Shown: positions 53,711 to 62,672, counted from the stretch's first letter. The stretch is DNA of 64,000 bases from Lachnospiraceae bacterium (GCA_009774245.1 VSNM01000011.1:1-64000); one strand, 5' to 3'. A program made the numbers and translations. The notes: a model not told the origin generated them from the letters alone.

Positions 53711-54751
53711 TCAGAAAGCACGCATTTTTTTAGCCAGATTATATGGGATAATATTTCCCTGATCCGTCTGTGTATAGGCCGCTTCCTCCTGAACATAAGA
53801 AACCAGAAGGGAAACATCATAATTTCTAAACTTGGCAATGATGGCATCTAAAATTGCTGTTTCATTTTTAGATAATTCAAATGAATCTAACGTAGTATTT
53901 GGATAAAAACGATATTTGACTACCTCACAGTCCTCCTCGGCATGTACGTTCACATTTTTCAGATTCGCCAGGCTCGCATGGCCTACTGGCAGCATTCCCG
54001 CAGGCTCATGGCAGTAGACCAGCCCTGTCATAGAGTTGCTGTAGGTCTTAAAGTACAGCGCATCGGCGTACCAGAGCAGGTTCATGAGCTGACATTTGTA
54101 CAGGTCTGCAATCCGCTCCGCATAGTATGAGACCAGACTTTCAACTTTGTCAATGTCAAGCAGCTTATAGCCGTTAAAATCAGACGGGACAGCAAATTTT
54201 ACATATGCTCCCATAAGAACCTGACGACTTAGATATTCTTTTCCGTAAGAATCTAGTCTTTCCACCATCTTCGTTCGGATCTGCATTCTCTTCGCTTCCG
54301 GAAACTTGTCACTGTTTTTATCCAGGAGCGCGATCGCTTTGAGCGGATTTTCCTGTATGATGCGCAGCATCGTGTCGTATGCCTCGTCCTGGATCGCCTT
54401 GCTCTCGTACCGGGCGATGGTCGCCTCCCCCCAGCCAAGCAGTCTGGCTGCCTCAACCTGTGTCAGTCCATAATTCTCGCGAACCGCAACGATTTCATCG
54501 GAAGTGAGCAGATTGTGCGCTTTGCGGTATGCATTTCTCGCTGTCATCTCGTTATTGTTTGTCAAACGCTCTGTCTGAAATTCACTATTTCCCGTCTGGT
54601 TATTCGTACAGACATAAAAATGCTCCTCATAAAAGACCTTTTCGCCTTTCATCGTGGCGCTGGTCATTCTCGCCCATTCCTCCACCTCATGAAGCATATT
54701 GCATATGGGACAATCCATGTGAATTTTGCCAATCAGCGTACTGTTTGCCAT
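53711..54751 (-). CDS. Zinc-finger/HTH/DUF4065 (Panacea-type) antitoxin
   Basis: A 346-residue protein from ATG 54751, behind GGAGGTGG. Order of parts: MqsA/YgiT-like zinc finger (CPICNMLHEVEEW; a second cysteine in YVC), an XRE helix-turn-helix (YGLTQVEAARLLGWGEATIARYE), and a C-terminal DUF4065/SocA-Panacea domain (QLMNLLWYADALYFK, NSMTGLVY). Such proteins neutralise diverse toxins, and the domain works as a general antitoxin fold. No toxin gene flanks it. The consensus promoter with twin palindromes indicates autoregulation by the HTH. Confidence 0.85.
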   Translation of the reverse strand: MANSTLIGKIHMDCPICNMLHEVEEWARMTSATMKGEKVFYEEHFYVCTNNQTGNSEFQTERLTNNNEMTARNAYRKAHNLLTSDEIVAVRENYGLTQVEAARLLGWGEATIARYESKAIQDEAYDTMLRIIQENPLKAIALLDKNSDKFPEAKRMQIRTKMVERLDSYGKEYLSRQVLMGAYVKFAVPSDFNGYKLLDIDKVESLVSYYAERIADLYKCQLMNLLWYADALYFKTYSNSMTGLVYCHEPAGMLPVGHASLANLKNVNVHAEEDCEVVKYRFYPNTTLDSFELSKNETAILDAIIAKFRNYDVSLLVSYVQEEAAYTQTDQGNIIPYNLAKKMRAF

Positions 54752-54778
54752 TTTGAGCCACCTCCAATGTCTTATCCT

Positions 54779-54807
54779 ATCAATTGATATTATAACAATC
54801 AATTGAT
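54779..54807. promoter_or_regulatory. Twin operator palindromes at the antitoxin promoter
   Basis: Two identical palindromes ATCAATTGAT at 54779-54788 and 54798-54807, centred 19 bases apart (about two helical turns). One lies just after the -10 and the other in the -35/-10 spacer, as expected for repression by the HTH antitoxin. Confidence 0.75.
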
Positions 54808-54817
54808 AGTTTGTCAA
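54789..54817 (-). promoter_or_regulatory. Consensus promoter of the Panacea-type antitoxin gene
   Basis: On the minus strand TTGACA (54817-54812), a 17-base spacer, and TATAAT (54794-54789) match the sigma-A consensus exactly. Confidence 0.9.
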
Positions 54818-55033
54818 CCAATATCCCTGTCAGTACGTGTGCTTCACACCGAACAGCAATCTGATCAACCGTACGTTCTGATATACTGTATTTTAGAAGG
54901 ACGTATTCCATGGTACATGATAAAATGCCGTACATACGCCCTTTTGAAAGGATATATTGATATTTTGTGGAAAATTTTTGTGAAAGATTATTCCATCTTG
55001 AAAGACATTGTATGAAAAATCAGAGTTTATAGT

Positions 55034-55077
55034 AAAGAGATACAGCTCTCGTTCTATAACGATTTCTGTATCTCTTT
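55034..55077 (-). terminator. Probable terminator after the zorA/zorB-like genes
   Basis: AAAGAGATACAG and CTGTATCTCTTT form a perfect 12-base stem around a 20-base loop, 15 bases past the zorB-like stop. The T run is poor, so it may also be an mRNA-end hairpin. Confidence 0.5.
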
Positions 55078-55091
55078 GAGAAAATAGTATT

Positions 55092-56015
55092 TTATTCCTG
55101 TGCCAATATCCCTGCGATTTTCTTGATCATCTCATCTTCCTTCAGGCGGAATTTGATCTCCACTCTTCTGGAAGATGGCATGTCCACTTTTTCCGTAGGA
55201 TTTCCCGCGGCGTCCTTTTGGTAGACTGGATTGCTCCATGACTTCCCATTGACTGTGAGAAGCTTCTGCAGCTGCGCGATCTCTGTCTCGCTGAGTCCGT
55301 TGCTTTTGTTCAGGCAGAAATCCGCCACAGCTTTCGCGCGCTCATAGGACAGCTCCATATTGCTCTGGTAGCCTCCGTCCGTGTCCGTGTGTCCCTCAAT
55401 AATAATCTCGGCAATATAACCGCGGAACTGATCCTGGAGTAGCACATCGAGATACATCGGGATGATATTCCGCAAGGTCTCTTTGCTCTCCGCTGTCAGC
55501 GAGGAGCTGTTATAGCGGAAAAGCACGTCCGATGAAAACGTGATGGAACCGGTCTGTGCATCCACTTTCATCGTGGAATTGCTAAAAGCGGACTGCAACG
55601 CCCCGATGATATCCGTGCGGATGCCGACGATATCCTGCAGCTCCTGCTTTGTCGTCGTCAGTTCCTGTCTGGCATTTTCGATCTCCAGATAGGCGTTGTT
55701 CAATTCCTCCTGTGTCAAAGCCGCCTGCTCATAAGCCTGCTGCAGCTCCGCCAGTGAGAACGCGAGATCCTCATTGGACTTCTCCAGCTCCGCCTTGGAC
55801 AATTCCAAATCCTCGATTGTTGCATCCAGCTCGCTCTGCGCGGCGCTGAGCTCCAGCCTTGTCCGGTCGAGATCATTCGTTTTCTGCCTGTAGATGGCAA
55901 GGGTGATCGCGATCAGCAAAATAAAGATCAGCAACAGCGCCGCCATCATGTCCGAATAGGACTGCCAATAGCTGTGCTCCCTAAAAGCTTCCCTGTTTCT
56001 TCGTCTATTTTTCAT
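55092..56015 (-). CDS. ZorB-like/MotB-type protein with OmpA peptidoglycan-binding domain
   Basis: A 307-residue protein. A short basic N-terminus leads into one membrane helix, YSDMMAALLLIFILLIAI, whose aspartate is the expected ion-carrying residue. A coiled coil follows (about 45-130; repeated LELSKAEL-type heptads), then an OmpA-C domain (IIIEGHTDTDGGYQSNMELS and SSRRVEIKF) that would grip peptidoglycan. It overlaps the ZorA-like gene by 11 bases. This is the ZorB layout of Zorya defence motors; the effector genes zorC, zorD or zorE are not in the window. Confidence 0.8.
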   Translation of the reverse strand: MKNRRRNREAFREHSYWQSYSDMMAALLLIFILLIAITLAIYRQKTNDLDRTRLELSAAQSELDATIEDLELSKAELEKSNEDLAFSLAELQQAYEQAALTQEELNNAYLEIENARQELTTTKQELQDIVGIRTDIIGALQSAFSNSTMKVDAQTGSITFSSDVLFRYNSSSLTAESKETLRNIIPMYLDVLLQDQFRGYIAEIIIEGHTDTDGGYQSNMELSYERAKAVADFCLNKSNGLSETEIAQLQKLLTVNGKSWSNPVYQKDAAGNPTEKVDMPSSRRVEIKFRLKEDEMIKKIAGILAQE

Positions 56016-57168
56016 ATAAATTCCTCATCTGCTCAAATGTGTATATCTGACTGTTGATCTCGTCGCTCATATCACTGCACGCATCCGCCAGCATTTTCTT
56101 TTGCTCCTCAAGCTGCTTCGCAAAGACCTCCTGCCTCTCCATGACGCTCGTGAGAGCCTCCTGCACATTGCGCTCCGCCTCCACCAGGGCTGTGACTGCC
56201 TTCACCATTTCCGCCGTGTTGGCCGCGCTGGCAGCCTGCGCTTCCCCCGCGGATTTTAAGACACTGCCCAGTTTCTTAAAATCCGTATCCAGCGCTGTTT
56301 GCATCTGCTTTGTAAATTGATCGACGATACGCCCTACGCCCGCCGTCTGTTCCAGCGCATCGCCCTTCATCATTTCGAGCATCTGCCGCAACGTACCTGC
56401 TATTCCCGCCTGATAGACAAGCATTGTCGCGGCATTTTCGTCCTCCTTTACGGCAAACGGCTGCGCAGTCTGGCGAAATACATTCAGAAATTCATCCAGC
56501 GCATTGTATGCATCTGACATAATGCTTCGATAAATCATGTTAAACACCAGCGAGAAGAAAATACCGTACACCGACGTGTGAAAGGCCACCTTCATACCGG
56601 AAAGCAGCGCACCCACATTATCGGAGATCGTAAAAATATCGCCCCCGCTGAATGCGCCAAGTCCCATGGACAGACCGAGGAACGTTCCCAGGATTCCCAT
56701 TCCCGTAAGCGTGCCTGAGACACCGGAATTAAAGGAGTTCATGCCCACCCTGTCCAAAAGCTCCTCATTGATATACTCCTCAAGATCACAGGAAGAACCG
56801 GCACCGCGCCGCGACTTGACATTTTTTACCTGCAGACGGTACTTGTCAAACGCCTTCTGCAAATTTTTTTCCTCAAAAAATTCCGCATCATTCCTGCAGT
56901 CTGCCCATAGATTTTTCTCACCGGCCTCCTTATATTCCTTCTGAAGGCGCTTTCTGGCATTATCCAGCTCACCGGTAACCCGGCCAAGTCTGCCGAAGCT
57001 GATCGAGGACACGACAAAGAGTATCCCGATCAAAACCAGAAACACGATGTTGATGATCAGATTGACCGAGGAACTCCATTCCCCTGAAAATACTCCGTTC
57101 AGATACAAAACAAAAACTACCACAATGGCATATAAGAAAAATAGTACATAATACAGTTTCCTTCTCAT
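56005..57168 (-). CDS. ZorA-like MotA/TolQ/ExbB-type proton channel protein
   Basis: A 387-residue membrane protein: two N-terminal helices (about 5-25 and 35-60), a charged cytoplasmic coiled-coil insert (about 65-145), then the MotA/ExbB core with GTLTGMGILGTFLGLSMGLGAF (one helix, quoted in two parts in families) and AFHTSVYGIFFSLVFNMIY, and a C-terminal helical tail of about 150 residues. With the overlapping ZorB-like protein it should form an ion-driven rotary motor. The tail is much shorter than that of type I ZorA. Context beside antitoxin and immunity genes is suggestive of defence but not proof. Confidence 0.78.
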   Translation of the reverse strand: MRRKLYYVLFFLYAIVVVFVLYLNGVFSGEWSSSVNLIINIVFLVLIGILFVVSSISFGRLGRVTGELDNARKRLQKEYKEAGEKNLWADCRNDAEFFEEKNLQKAFDKYRLQVKNVKSRRGAGSSCDLEEYINEELLDRVGMNSFNSGVSGTLTGMGILGTFLGLSMGLGAFSGGDIFTISDNVGALLSGMKVAFHTSVYGIFFSLVFNMIYRSIMSDAYNALDEFLNVFRQTAQPFAVKEDENAATMLVYQAGIAGTLRQMLEMMKGDALEQTAGVGRIVDQFTKQMQTALDTDFKKLGSVLKSAGEAQAASAANTAEMVKAVTALVEAERNVQEALTSVMERQEVFAKQLEEQKKMLADACSDMSDEINSQIYTFEQMRNLYEK

Positions 57169-57251
57169 CCTTATTTCCGTCCTTTTCCTTTCGTATTTTG
57201 TAAAATATTATTGCATTTATCTTTGAAATGATTCTTACAGTTATTACCTGT

Positions 57252-57389
57252 TCAAAAATTTTTCATGATTGGACACTCATCTCTTGTGAAGAAAGCGGTC
57301 CAGTTTGGCTGGCCTCCGAACTTTGTAACAAATTCCCTTTTTCCGGACACTCTCTTCTGAAGCTCGGTAATCTCATACGTATTTGTCAT
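57252..57389 (-). pseudogene. Possible 5' stump of a DUF1963/YwqG-like gene
   Basis: From ATG 57389 (TGGAGG six bases upstream) 45 residues read through REFVTKFGGQPNW, which resembles the start of DUF1963 proteins, then stop at TGA. Normal members exceed 150 residues. A good promoter precedes it. It looks like a truncated gene, though a genuine short protein is possible. Confidence 0.4.
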
Positions 57390-57428
57390 AGGTAACCTCC
57401 AAAAAATTAATGATAATCTGCTGATATT

Positions 57429-57457
57429 AGTATACATGATTCCGACATATTAGGCAA
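57429..57457 (-). promoter_or_regulatory. Putative promoter of the DUF1963-like stump and zorA/zorB-like genes
   Basis: On the minus strand TTGCCT (57457-57452), a 17-base spacer and TATACT (57434-57429). No other promoter is clear before the zorA-like gene, so it may drive that pair as well. Confidence 0.5.
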
Positions 57458-57539
57458 ATTAAAATCTGCGCAATTTACTCATTCCTTTTCGCCGCGAAAA
57501 CACTACAATACTGTTATCAAATGCAAAGGAGAATAAAAA

Positions 57540-58289
57540 ATGGCTGTTATATTGGAAGCAAAAAACGTAACAAAAATTTATGCGAAATCACAGCACCCAA
57601 GCCTTAATAAGGTATCGCTCAGTGTAATGGAAGGCGAATTTATCGCCATTATGGGGGCCTCCGGTTCCGGAAAGACGACACTGCTCAATGTTCTCTCTAC
57701 GATTGATACGCCCACCAGCGGCGATATCACCATAAACGGCGTCCATCTTAAAAATCTGACTGGTTCGAATGCGGCGGATTTCCGCAGAGATCATCTGGGA
57801 TTTATTTTTCAGGAGTACCTGCTGCTGGACAGTCTCACTATTTTTGAAAATATCGCTGTTCCGCTGACATTACAGAAGCTTCCGCCGAAAAAAATAGAAA
57901 GCATGATACAAATTCTGGCAAAAAGCTTCGGCATCGACGCACAGTTGGATAAATATCCATGTGAGCTCTCAGGCGGGCAACGACAGCGCGCTTCTGCTCT
58001 AAGGGCGATTGTGAAGCATCCAAGCATATTATTTGCCGATGAGCCGACAGGGGCGCTGGATTCAGGCTCCGCGACAGATTTGCTGAACACTTTAAAGGAG
58101 TCAAACGAGAGTCTCCACACGACGATACTGATGGTCACACATGATGCCTATGCCGCAAGCTTTGCCGACCGCATCATGATTTTTAAGGACGGCCGCATCA
58201 TTCAGGAATTATTAAAACAGGGCGCCGGCAGGCGTGCATTCTATGAATCCATCGCACAGGAAATAGCGAAATTAGACACAGAAAGGTAA
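57540..58289 (+). CDS. ABC transporter ATPase, BceA/MacB type
   Basis: A 249-residue ATPase: Walker A GASGSGKTT near 40, signature LSGGQRQRAS, Walker B ILFADEPTGALDSGS and H-loop VTHD. It belongs to the MacB/BceA class that works with FtsX-type permeases, one of which follows after 15 bases. In Firmicutes such pairs confer resistance to, or sense, cell-wall-active peptides (bacitracin, lantibiotics). AAAGGAG lies upstream. Confidence 0.94.
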   Translation: MAVILEAKNVTKIYAKSQHPSLNKVSLSVMEGEFIAIMGASGSGKTTLLNVLSTIDTPTSGDITINGVHLKNLTGSNAADFRRDHLGFIFQEYLLLDSLTIFENIAVPLTLQKLPPKKIESMIQILAKSFGIDAQLDKYPCELSGGQRQRASALRAIVKHPSILFADEPTGALDSGSATDLLNTLKESNESLHTTILMVTHDAYAASFADRIMIFKDGRIIQELLKQGAGRRAFYESIAQEIAKLDTER

Positions 58290-58304
58290 GGTTAGATAGG
58301 AAAT

Positions 58305-60323
58305 ATGGCACTCAAGAATCTAAAGAATAATTATTTATTATCAGTCTCCTTTGTGATTACTATTTTTTTCGCATTTACTTCGTTTTCCATGAATCGTATT
58401 ATGCTTGAAAAAATATCAGGCGATGGGCGGGTGGAAACCATGTGCAGCACGATATCGATATTTCTCATGGCGTTCGTCATATTTTATATGTCATACGCAA
58501 ACCGTTTCTTCCTGCGCCGACGCACAAAGGAATTGGGAATTTACGCATTATTGGGATATCGGAAATCCACGATACTATCCCTGCTGACAACGGAAAATCT
58601 GCTCTCCTGCCTCGGGGCTTTCGTGATTGGAATCCTTTTGGGCGGCCTGCTTCACAAGGGCATTGTGTTTGGCATTGCAAAATTACTGAATCTGACAATC
58701 AACAATGCAGAGATTCCGTTTTTTAACCTGAGAGCTATACTAAAAACGGCATGTTTTGTCTTGATCATTATTATCATATTAGCATTGTCAAACGGCAGAT
58801 TTCTTCTCAAAGCTTCCCTTATGGATTTGGTGCGGTTTGAAAAAAGCGCGGAGAAGCAGGCAAAGTTCCATGCCGTTCCCTCAATCATTGGGTTTATGTT
58901 TGTCATTTCAGGATACTGTATTGCCCTTGACATCTTACGGGGGCAAAAATCTATGTGGTTTACCGTCGGGTTTTATGCTGTTGGAATGTTTACATTCACA
59001 CTCATCATTTTGGGGACAGTGCTTTTTATAGCATCATTTCTCCCCTATGTAGTGCAGATCAGCAAAAAGAATAAAAAGAAATTTTATACGGAAACTAGAA
59101 TTATCACTTCGCCAAGTTTTATATACCGGATGCGCTCCAACGCGAAAACGCTGATCATGCTCACATTGCTGTCAGCCGCAACCCTGACTGTATCAAGCGT
59201 TATGGCGCTCACCCTGTATTATCCGATTGCTGCGGTATCCCGCATCGCGCCGTCGGAAATTGAGTGCCGGATTGAAAATGAGGGCGATCTGTCCGCAATC
59301 ACGGAGATCATAAACAGATATTCGTCCGGAGAGGATATTATATTCCTGCAAACCGATATTTATAAAGTGAAAGCCTCTTCTACCACCACGCAGCTTCCCA
59401 TGGAATATAGCGTCGGAACCTCCAAGGGGGATGCGGACAATGAAAAAATTCTGCGGAATGCAGGCTTTGAATGTATCTCGTATTCTGACTATACCGCCAT
59501 TCTGAACGCACAGAGGCGTCAAAAAGCTTTGGAACAATTCACAGCGCTAAACAATAATGAGTGTATCTTCGTCAGATACCAGCCAGCTTCCGGCAAGGAT
59601 GAGACAGGCTGCACGTATCCGCTGCTCATAGACGATGCGCAAATACCTGTCACCGTGACCAGGACCACATTAGAGAACCCTATTTCGTTTGCGAACAGTG
59701 TCGGTACTCTGATTGTAAGCGATGATTTATATCACAGGATATCTCAAAACGCTGTCCCTGAAACGAAAGTCCTGAGTGTAAATGGAAATTCCATCACAGG
59801 TAACGAGGAGCTGTTTCAGGCTTTGTCTGCATATTTGGATGAAAGCCCTTATCTGCAGGGCAATTCCCACAGGATACATGAAGTGGTTTCCCTGAGCAGC
59901 TCTACCTTCCTGCTGATCGGCTTTCTTGTGGTATTATTTTTTATCGCAACCGGCAGCATCCTGTATTTTAATAACATTTCGGCTGTGGCCGATTCAAAAT
60001 CCGATTATGATATCCTCACAAAAATGGGATATGCGGACAGGAAGATAAAAAAGATCATCCGGAAACAGACCATCACCTTTTTCGGCATTCCGTTTCTGTT
60101 CGGGTTGGCAGACTGTATCTTTGCCACATTGGTATACAAAACAGCGCTTATGCAGGACCTTTTGGCGAACAGCATTGTCCTATACACGCCTATGATAGCA
60201 GCCATCGCACTGACACTGATCATTTATCTGATTTATTATATTATGACTGTCAATGCCTGTCATACAATAGTTTATTACTGTTCAGTCGTCAACAAAAGTA
60301 GTGAAAAACATGCGCCAAATTGA
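58305..60323 (+). CDS. FtsX-family ABC permease, BceB type
   Basis: A 672-residue permease with about ten membrane segments. FtsX-like cores lie near residues 50-165 (RRRTKELGIYALLGYRKS) and at the C-terminus (LTKMGYADRKIKKIIRKQ). A large extracellular domain of about 200 residues lies between segments (about 310-530), the BceB hallmark used for peptide sensing. It pairs with the ATPase upstream. A weak hairpin overlaps its end. Confidence 0.92.
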   Translation: MALKNLKNNYLLSVSFVITIFFAFTSFSMNRIMLEKISGDGRVETMCSTISIFLMAFVIFYMSYANRFFLRRRTKELGIYALLGYRKSTILSLLTTENLLSCLGAFVIGILLGGLLHKGIVFGIAKLLNLTINNAEIPFFNLRAILKTACFVLIIIIILALSNGRFLLKASLMDLVRFEKSAEKQAKFHAVPSIIGFMFVISGYCIALDILRGQKSMWFTVGFYAVGMFTFTLIILGTVLFIASFLPYVVQISKKNKKKFYTETRIITSPSFIYRMRSNAKTLIMLTLLSAATLTVSSVMALTLYYPIAAVSRIAPSEIECRIENEGDLSAITEIINRYSSGEDIIFLQTDIYKVKASSTTTQLPMEYSVGTSKGDADNEKILRNAGFECISYSDYTAILNAQRRQKALEQFTALNNNECIFVRYQPASGKDETGCTYPLLIDDAQIPVTVTRTTLENPISFANSVGTLIVSDDLYHRISQNAVPETKVLSVNGNSITGNEELFQALSAYLDESPYLQGNSHRIHEVVSLSSSTFLLIGFLVVLFFIATGSILYFNNISAVADSKSDYDILTKMGYADRKIKKIIRKQTITFFGIPFLFGLADCIFATLVYKTALMQDLLANSIVLYTPMIAAIALTLIIYLIYYIMTVNACHTIVYYCSVVNKSSEKHAPN

Positions 60324-60340
60324 TGCCCTTTATCAATTTG
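60316..60340 (+). terminator. Weak hairpin at the end of the permease gene
   Basis: CAAATTGAT and ATCAATTTG form a 9-base stem with a 7-base loop overlapping the stop codon. There is no strong T run. Confidence 0.4.
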
Positions 60341-60357
60341 TGTGCAATATTTGTTAT

Positions 60358-60409
60358 AATTCACACCTAAAGTATGTAAATAGTTGTCAGATTATGGCGG
60401 GTGTGAATT
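60358..60409. repeat. Inverted repeat upstream of the sensor kinase
   Basis: AATTCACACC (60358-60367) and GGTGTGAATT (60400-60409) are perfect 10-base arms, 32 bases apart, located 45 bases before the kinase promoter. Likely a regulator-binding or structural element. Confidence 0.5.
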
Positions 60410-60453
60410 GTAACAATAGTTTTGGGAAAAATCGAAAATGTGTAAAATTGGGG

Positions 60454-60481
60454 TTGTATACACACAGATCAATGATATAAT
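60454..60481 (+). promoter_or_regulatory. Putative promoter of the two-component pair
   Basis: TTGTAT (60454-60459), 16-base spacer, TATAAT (60476-60481), 33 bases before the kinase ATG. Confidence 0.55.
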
Positions 60482-60514
60482 TTAGGCATAGATAAGGGGA
60501 AAAGGGAGGAAAAT

Positions 60515-62080
60515 ATGAAGCGCATTCATCCTAAGCTGTTGCTTTTGATACACTCTACCCTGCTTCTGATATATATGGGGCTGGAAATAACGATTCAGAC
60601 GCCTTGCGGCATCAGCAAAACCGTGGCGCTATTGCTGTCATCTCTGATGCTGGCAGACTCTACGTATGTGAGCTCCTGCAACATCAGGGGCAATAAAGCG
60701 ATCTCTCTGTTTTGCGGCATGCTGGCATTAGACAGCTGGTATATACTTCTCTCCGTTTCCGGCAATGCTGTATCAGGTATCGTTTTTTACGCCCTGAATC
60801 CGGTTATGTTGTGTGAATTCATTCACTTCATATTCCTGTTTTTATTTCAGGGCAGCAACTATCGTTTCCAAAAAGCGGCAAACATCTGCCTGACCGGGAC
60901 CTGTATCTGCTCCCTGACCGGTATTTTGATATCGGACAATGTGTTTGCATTGTTTTATGGTATCCAGTTTTTGACAAGCTGGCTTTGTCTCATCTTTGTT
61001 GTTGTCTGCCATCGGAAAAGAGCTGCTTTTGTCCTGAAAGCTGAATGGAAGTGCATTCTGTTCTCTCTTGTGGTGATCATCCTCTTATTCCTCGCATACT
61101 GCCTTACCACGATGGGAATCAGAGGAAATCTTTCAAACTTTGGAGTGTATATCCCTGTCCTGCTGTTTTTCATGAGTATTCACGGCATTATACTGAAGGA
61201 GCAGCGCAGCTTTCCATTGTCGGCCATATTTAACGGATTTCAATTCATGGTAATCCTGCTTTTCGGGATGATCATTTGCGGCCTGATTACCATGACACTG
61301 GAGCTCGGCTGGCCATCCCTTCTCCTGATGCTGGATGGCATGTCTGTGTTTCTCTATGTCTGCAATATCATACTGGCTTGGAATCTGAGACAGGGAAACA
61401 GCAAAATGGGTATGGAAAGCAAGTACAATGCCGCCTTAGCGCAGTTGCAGCAGGAAGAGCAGCTAAAGCTTGAATTTTCGGACTTTCTTCACGACAATAT
61501 CCTTCAAGACCTGCTTTCCATCAAAAATATGATGCCCAAATCAACCAGACCGGATATACAGAATATGATCGCCGAAACACTTGATCGGATGAGTATCTAT
61601 ATCCGGGAGCAGATGCAGAGTTATCATCCGGTATTATTATCAAAACTTACTATAAGGGAAAATTATCAAAATCTGCTTGCGTCTATTGCGCAATCATTTC
61701 CTGAACGCTATATCAGCATTGCCTTTGACTGTCCGGACTCTTTATTTTTAGTCCCGCCATATGATATTTTCATATACCGGCTTCTGAAAGAGCTCGTAAC
61801 GAATGTATATAAACACTCAACAGGAGAAAAAGCGTGGATAACACTCACGCAGGAGAACGGAATGATCATACTATGCGTAAAGGATAACGGGAGTGCCGAT
61901 GTCGACAGCCTCACATGTGCAGACGCGTCAATACATAAAGGTCTGGCATTGAGCGCTGACCGTGTACACAGCATGGGCGGCACAGTAAGGATAACCCAAA
62001 ACATTCCGCATGGAATCTGTGTCTGTATCAGACTGCCAATGAAAGGAGATGCTTCTTATCAATATTTTGTTAGTCGATGA
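60515..62080 (+). CDS. Polytopic sensor histidine kinase, ComP-like
   Basis: A 521-residue kinase with roughly ten N-terminal membrane helices (1-300), a phosphoacceptor helix FLHDNILQDLLSIKN (HisKA_3-like; phosphorylated His), and a HATPase domain with LLKELVTNVYKHS (N box) and VKDNGSADVD (G1 box). The many helices and NarL-family partner resemble ComP of competence signalling rather than the two-helix BceS kinase. GGGAGG precedes the ATG. It overlaps the regulator gene by 32 bases. Confidence 0.88.
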   Translation: MKRIHPKLLLLIHSTLLLIYMGLEITIQTPCGISKTVALLLSSLMLADSTYVSSCNIRGNKAISLFCGMLALDSWYILLSVSGNAVSGIVFYALNPVMLCEFIHFIFLFLFQGSNYRFQKAANICLTGTCICSLTGILISDNVFALFYGIQFLTSWLCLIFVVVCHRKRAAFVLKAEWKCILFSLVVIILLFLAYCLTTMGIRGNLSNFGVYIPVLLFFMSIHGIILKEQRSFPLSAIFNGFQFMVILLFGMIICGLITMTLELGWPSLLLMLDGMSVFLYVCNIILAWNLRQGNSKMGMESKYNAALAQLQQEEQLKLEFSDFLHDNILQDLLSIKNMMPKSTRPDIQNMIAETLDRMSIYIREQMQSYHPVLLSKLTIRENYQNLLASIAQSFPERYISIAFDCPDSLFLVPPYDIFIYRLLKELVTNVYKHSTGEKAWITLTQENGMIILCVKDNGSADVDSLTCADASIHKGLALSADRVHSMGGTVRITQNIPHGICVCIRLPMKGDASYQYFVSR

Positions 62081-62660
62081 CCACGCTCTGTTTTCTAAAA
62101 GTCTGGAAATTGCACTGTCGGACTACCCGGAAATAGATACCTTTCAAAGCATCAATGATGTGACGCTATTAGATCAAATCATTGAAGAATACGCCCCGGA
62201 CATCCTGCTTATGGATATCAACCTGAAAAATATAACGTCTGACGACGGCCTGGAACTGGCAAAGCAGATATTATACCGTTATCCGGAGCAGAAAGTTGTG
62301 ATATTGTCCGGATATGACCTTCCTGTATACCGCAGCGAAGCCCAAAAAATCGGGGCAAGAGGATTTATCAACAAAAATACAGAACCCGACAAGCTGATCG
62401 CGCTTCTCTCACAGATCATGCAGGGAAAATTTGTCTTTGACAGTTCCATTCCGTTTTTAGAGGAATTAACGGACTGTGAGAAAAAGATTCTGCAGCTCAT
62501 AGCAGATGGCCAAAAGCGAAAAGAAATTGCGGGTACGCTCTATATCAGCGAGCGTACCCTCTCTAATCATTTACAGCATATTTTTGACAAGCTTGATGTC
62601 TCCTCCACTGTCGAGGCTGTTACCAAGGCAATTCGACTAGGATATATTACAGTTCCCTGA
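62049..62660 (+). CDS. NarL/LuxR-family response regulator
   Basis: A 203-residue regulator: receiver domain with phospho-acceptor Asp56 in DILLMDINLK and conserved KNTEPDKL, and a LuxR-type HTH (LTDCEKKILQLIADGQKRKEIA, quoted here in part; YISERTLSNHLQHIF). It binds DNA when phosphorylated by the kinase upstream. AAAGGAG sits only one base before ATG 62049, unusually close; a start a few codons downstream is possible but lacks a standard codon. Confidence 0.92.
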   Translation: MLLINILLVDDHALFSKSLEIALSDYPEIDTFQSINDVTLLDQIIEEYAPDILLMDINLKNITSDDGLELAKQILYRYPEQKVVILSGYDLPVYRSEAQKIGARGFINKNTEPDKLIALLSQIMQGKFVFDSSIPFLEELTDCEKKILQLIADGQKRKEIAGTLYISERTLSNHLQHIFDKLDVSSTVEAVTKAIRLGYITVP

Positions 62661-62672
62661 TTGTTGTGATAT

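Larger units (their letters stand above)
54752..55091. other. Gap between the Panacea-type gene and zorB-like gene
   Basis: This 340-base stretch contains the antitoxin promoter and operators (54779-54817) and a hairpin after the zorB-like gene (55034-55077). The middle (about 54820-55030) shows no gene I can support. Confidence 0.6.

Noticed and set aside
55092..57168. Complete Zorya system
   Set aside because: No ZorC, ZorD or ZorE gene is present on either side within the window, so only a ZorAB-like pair is claimed.
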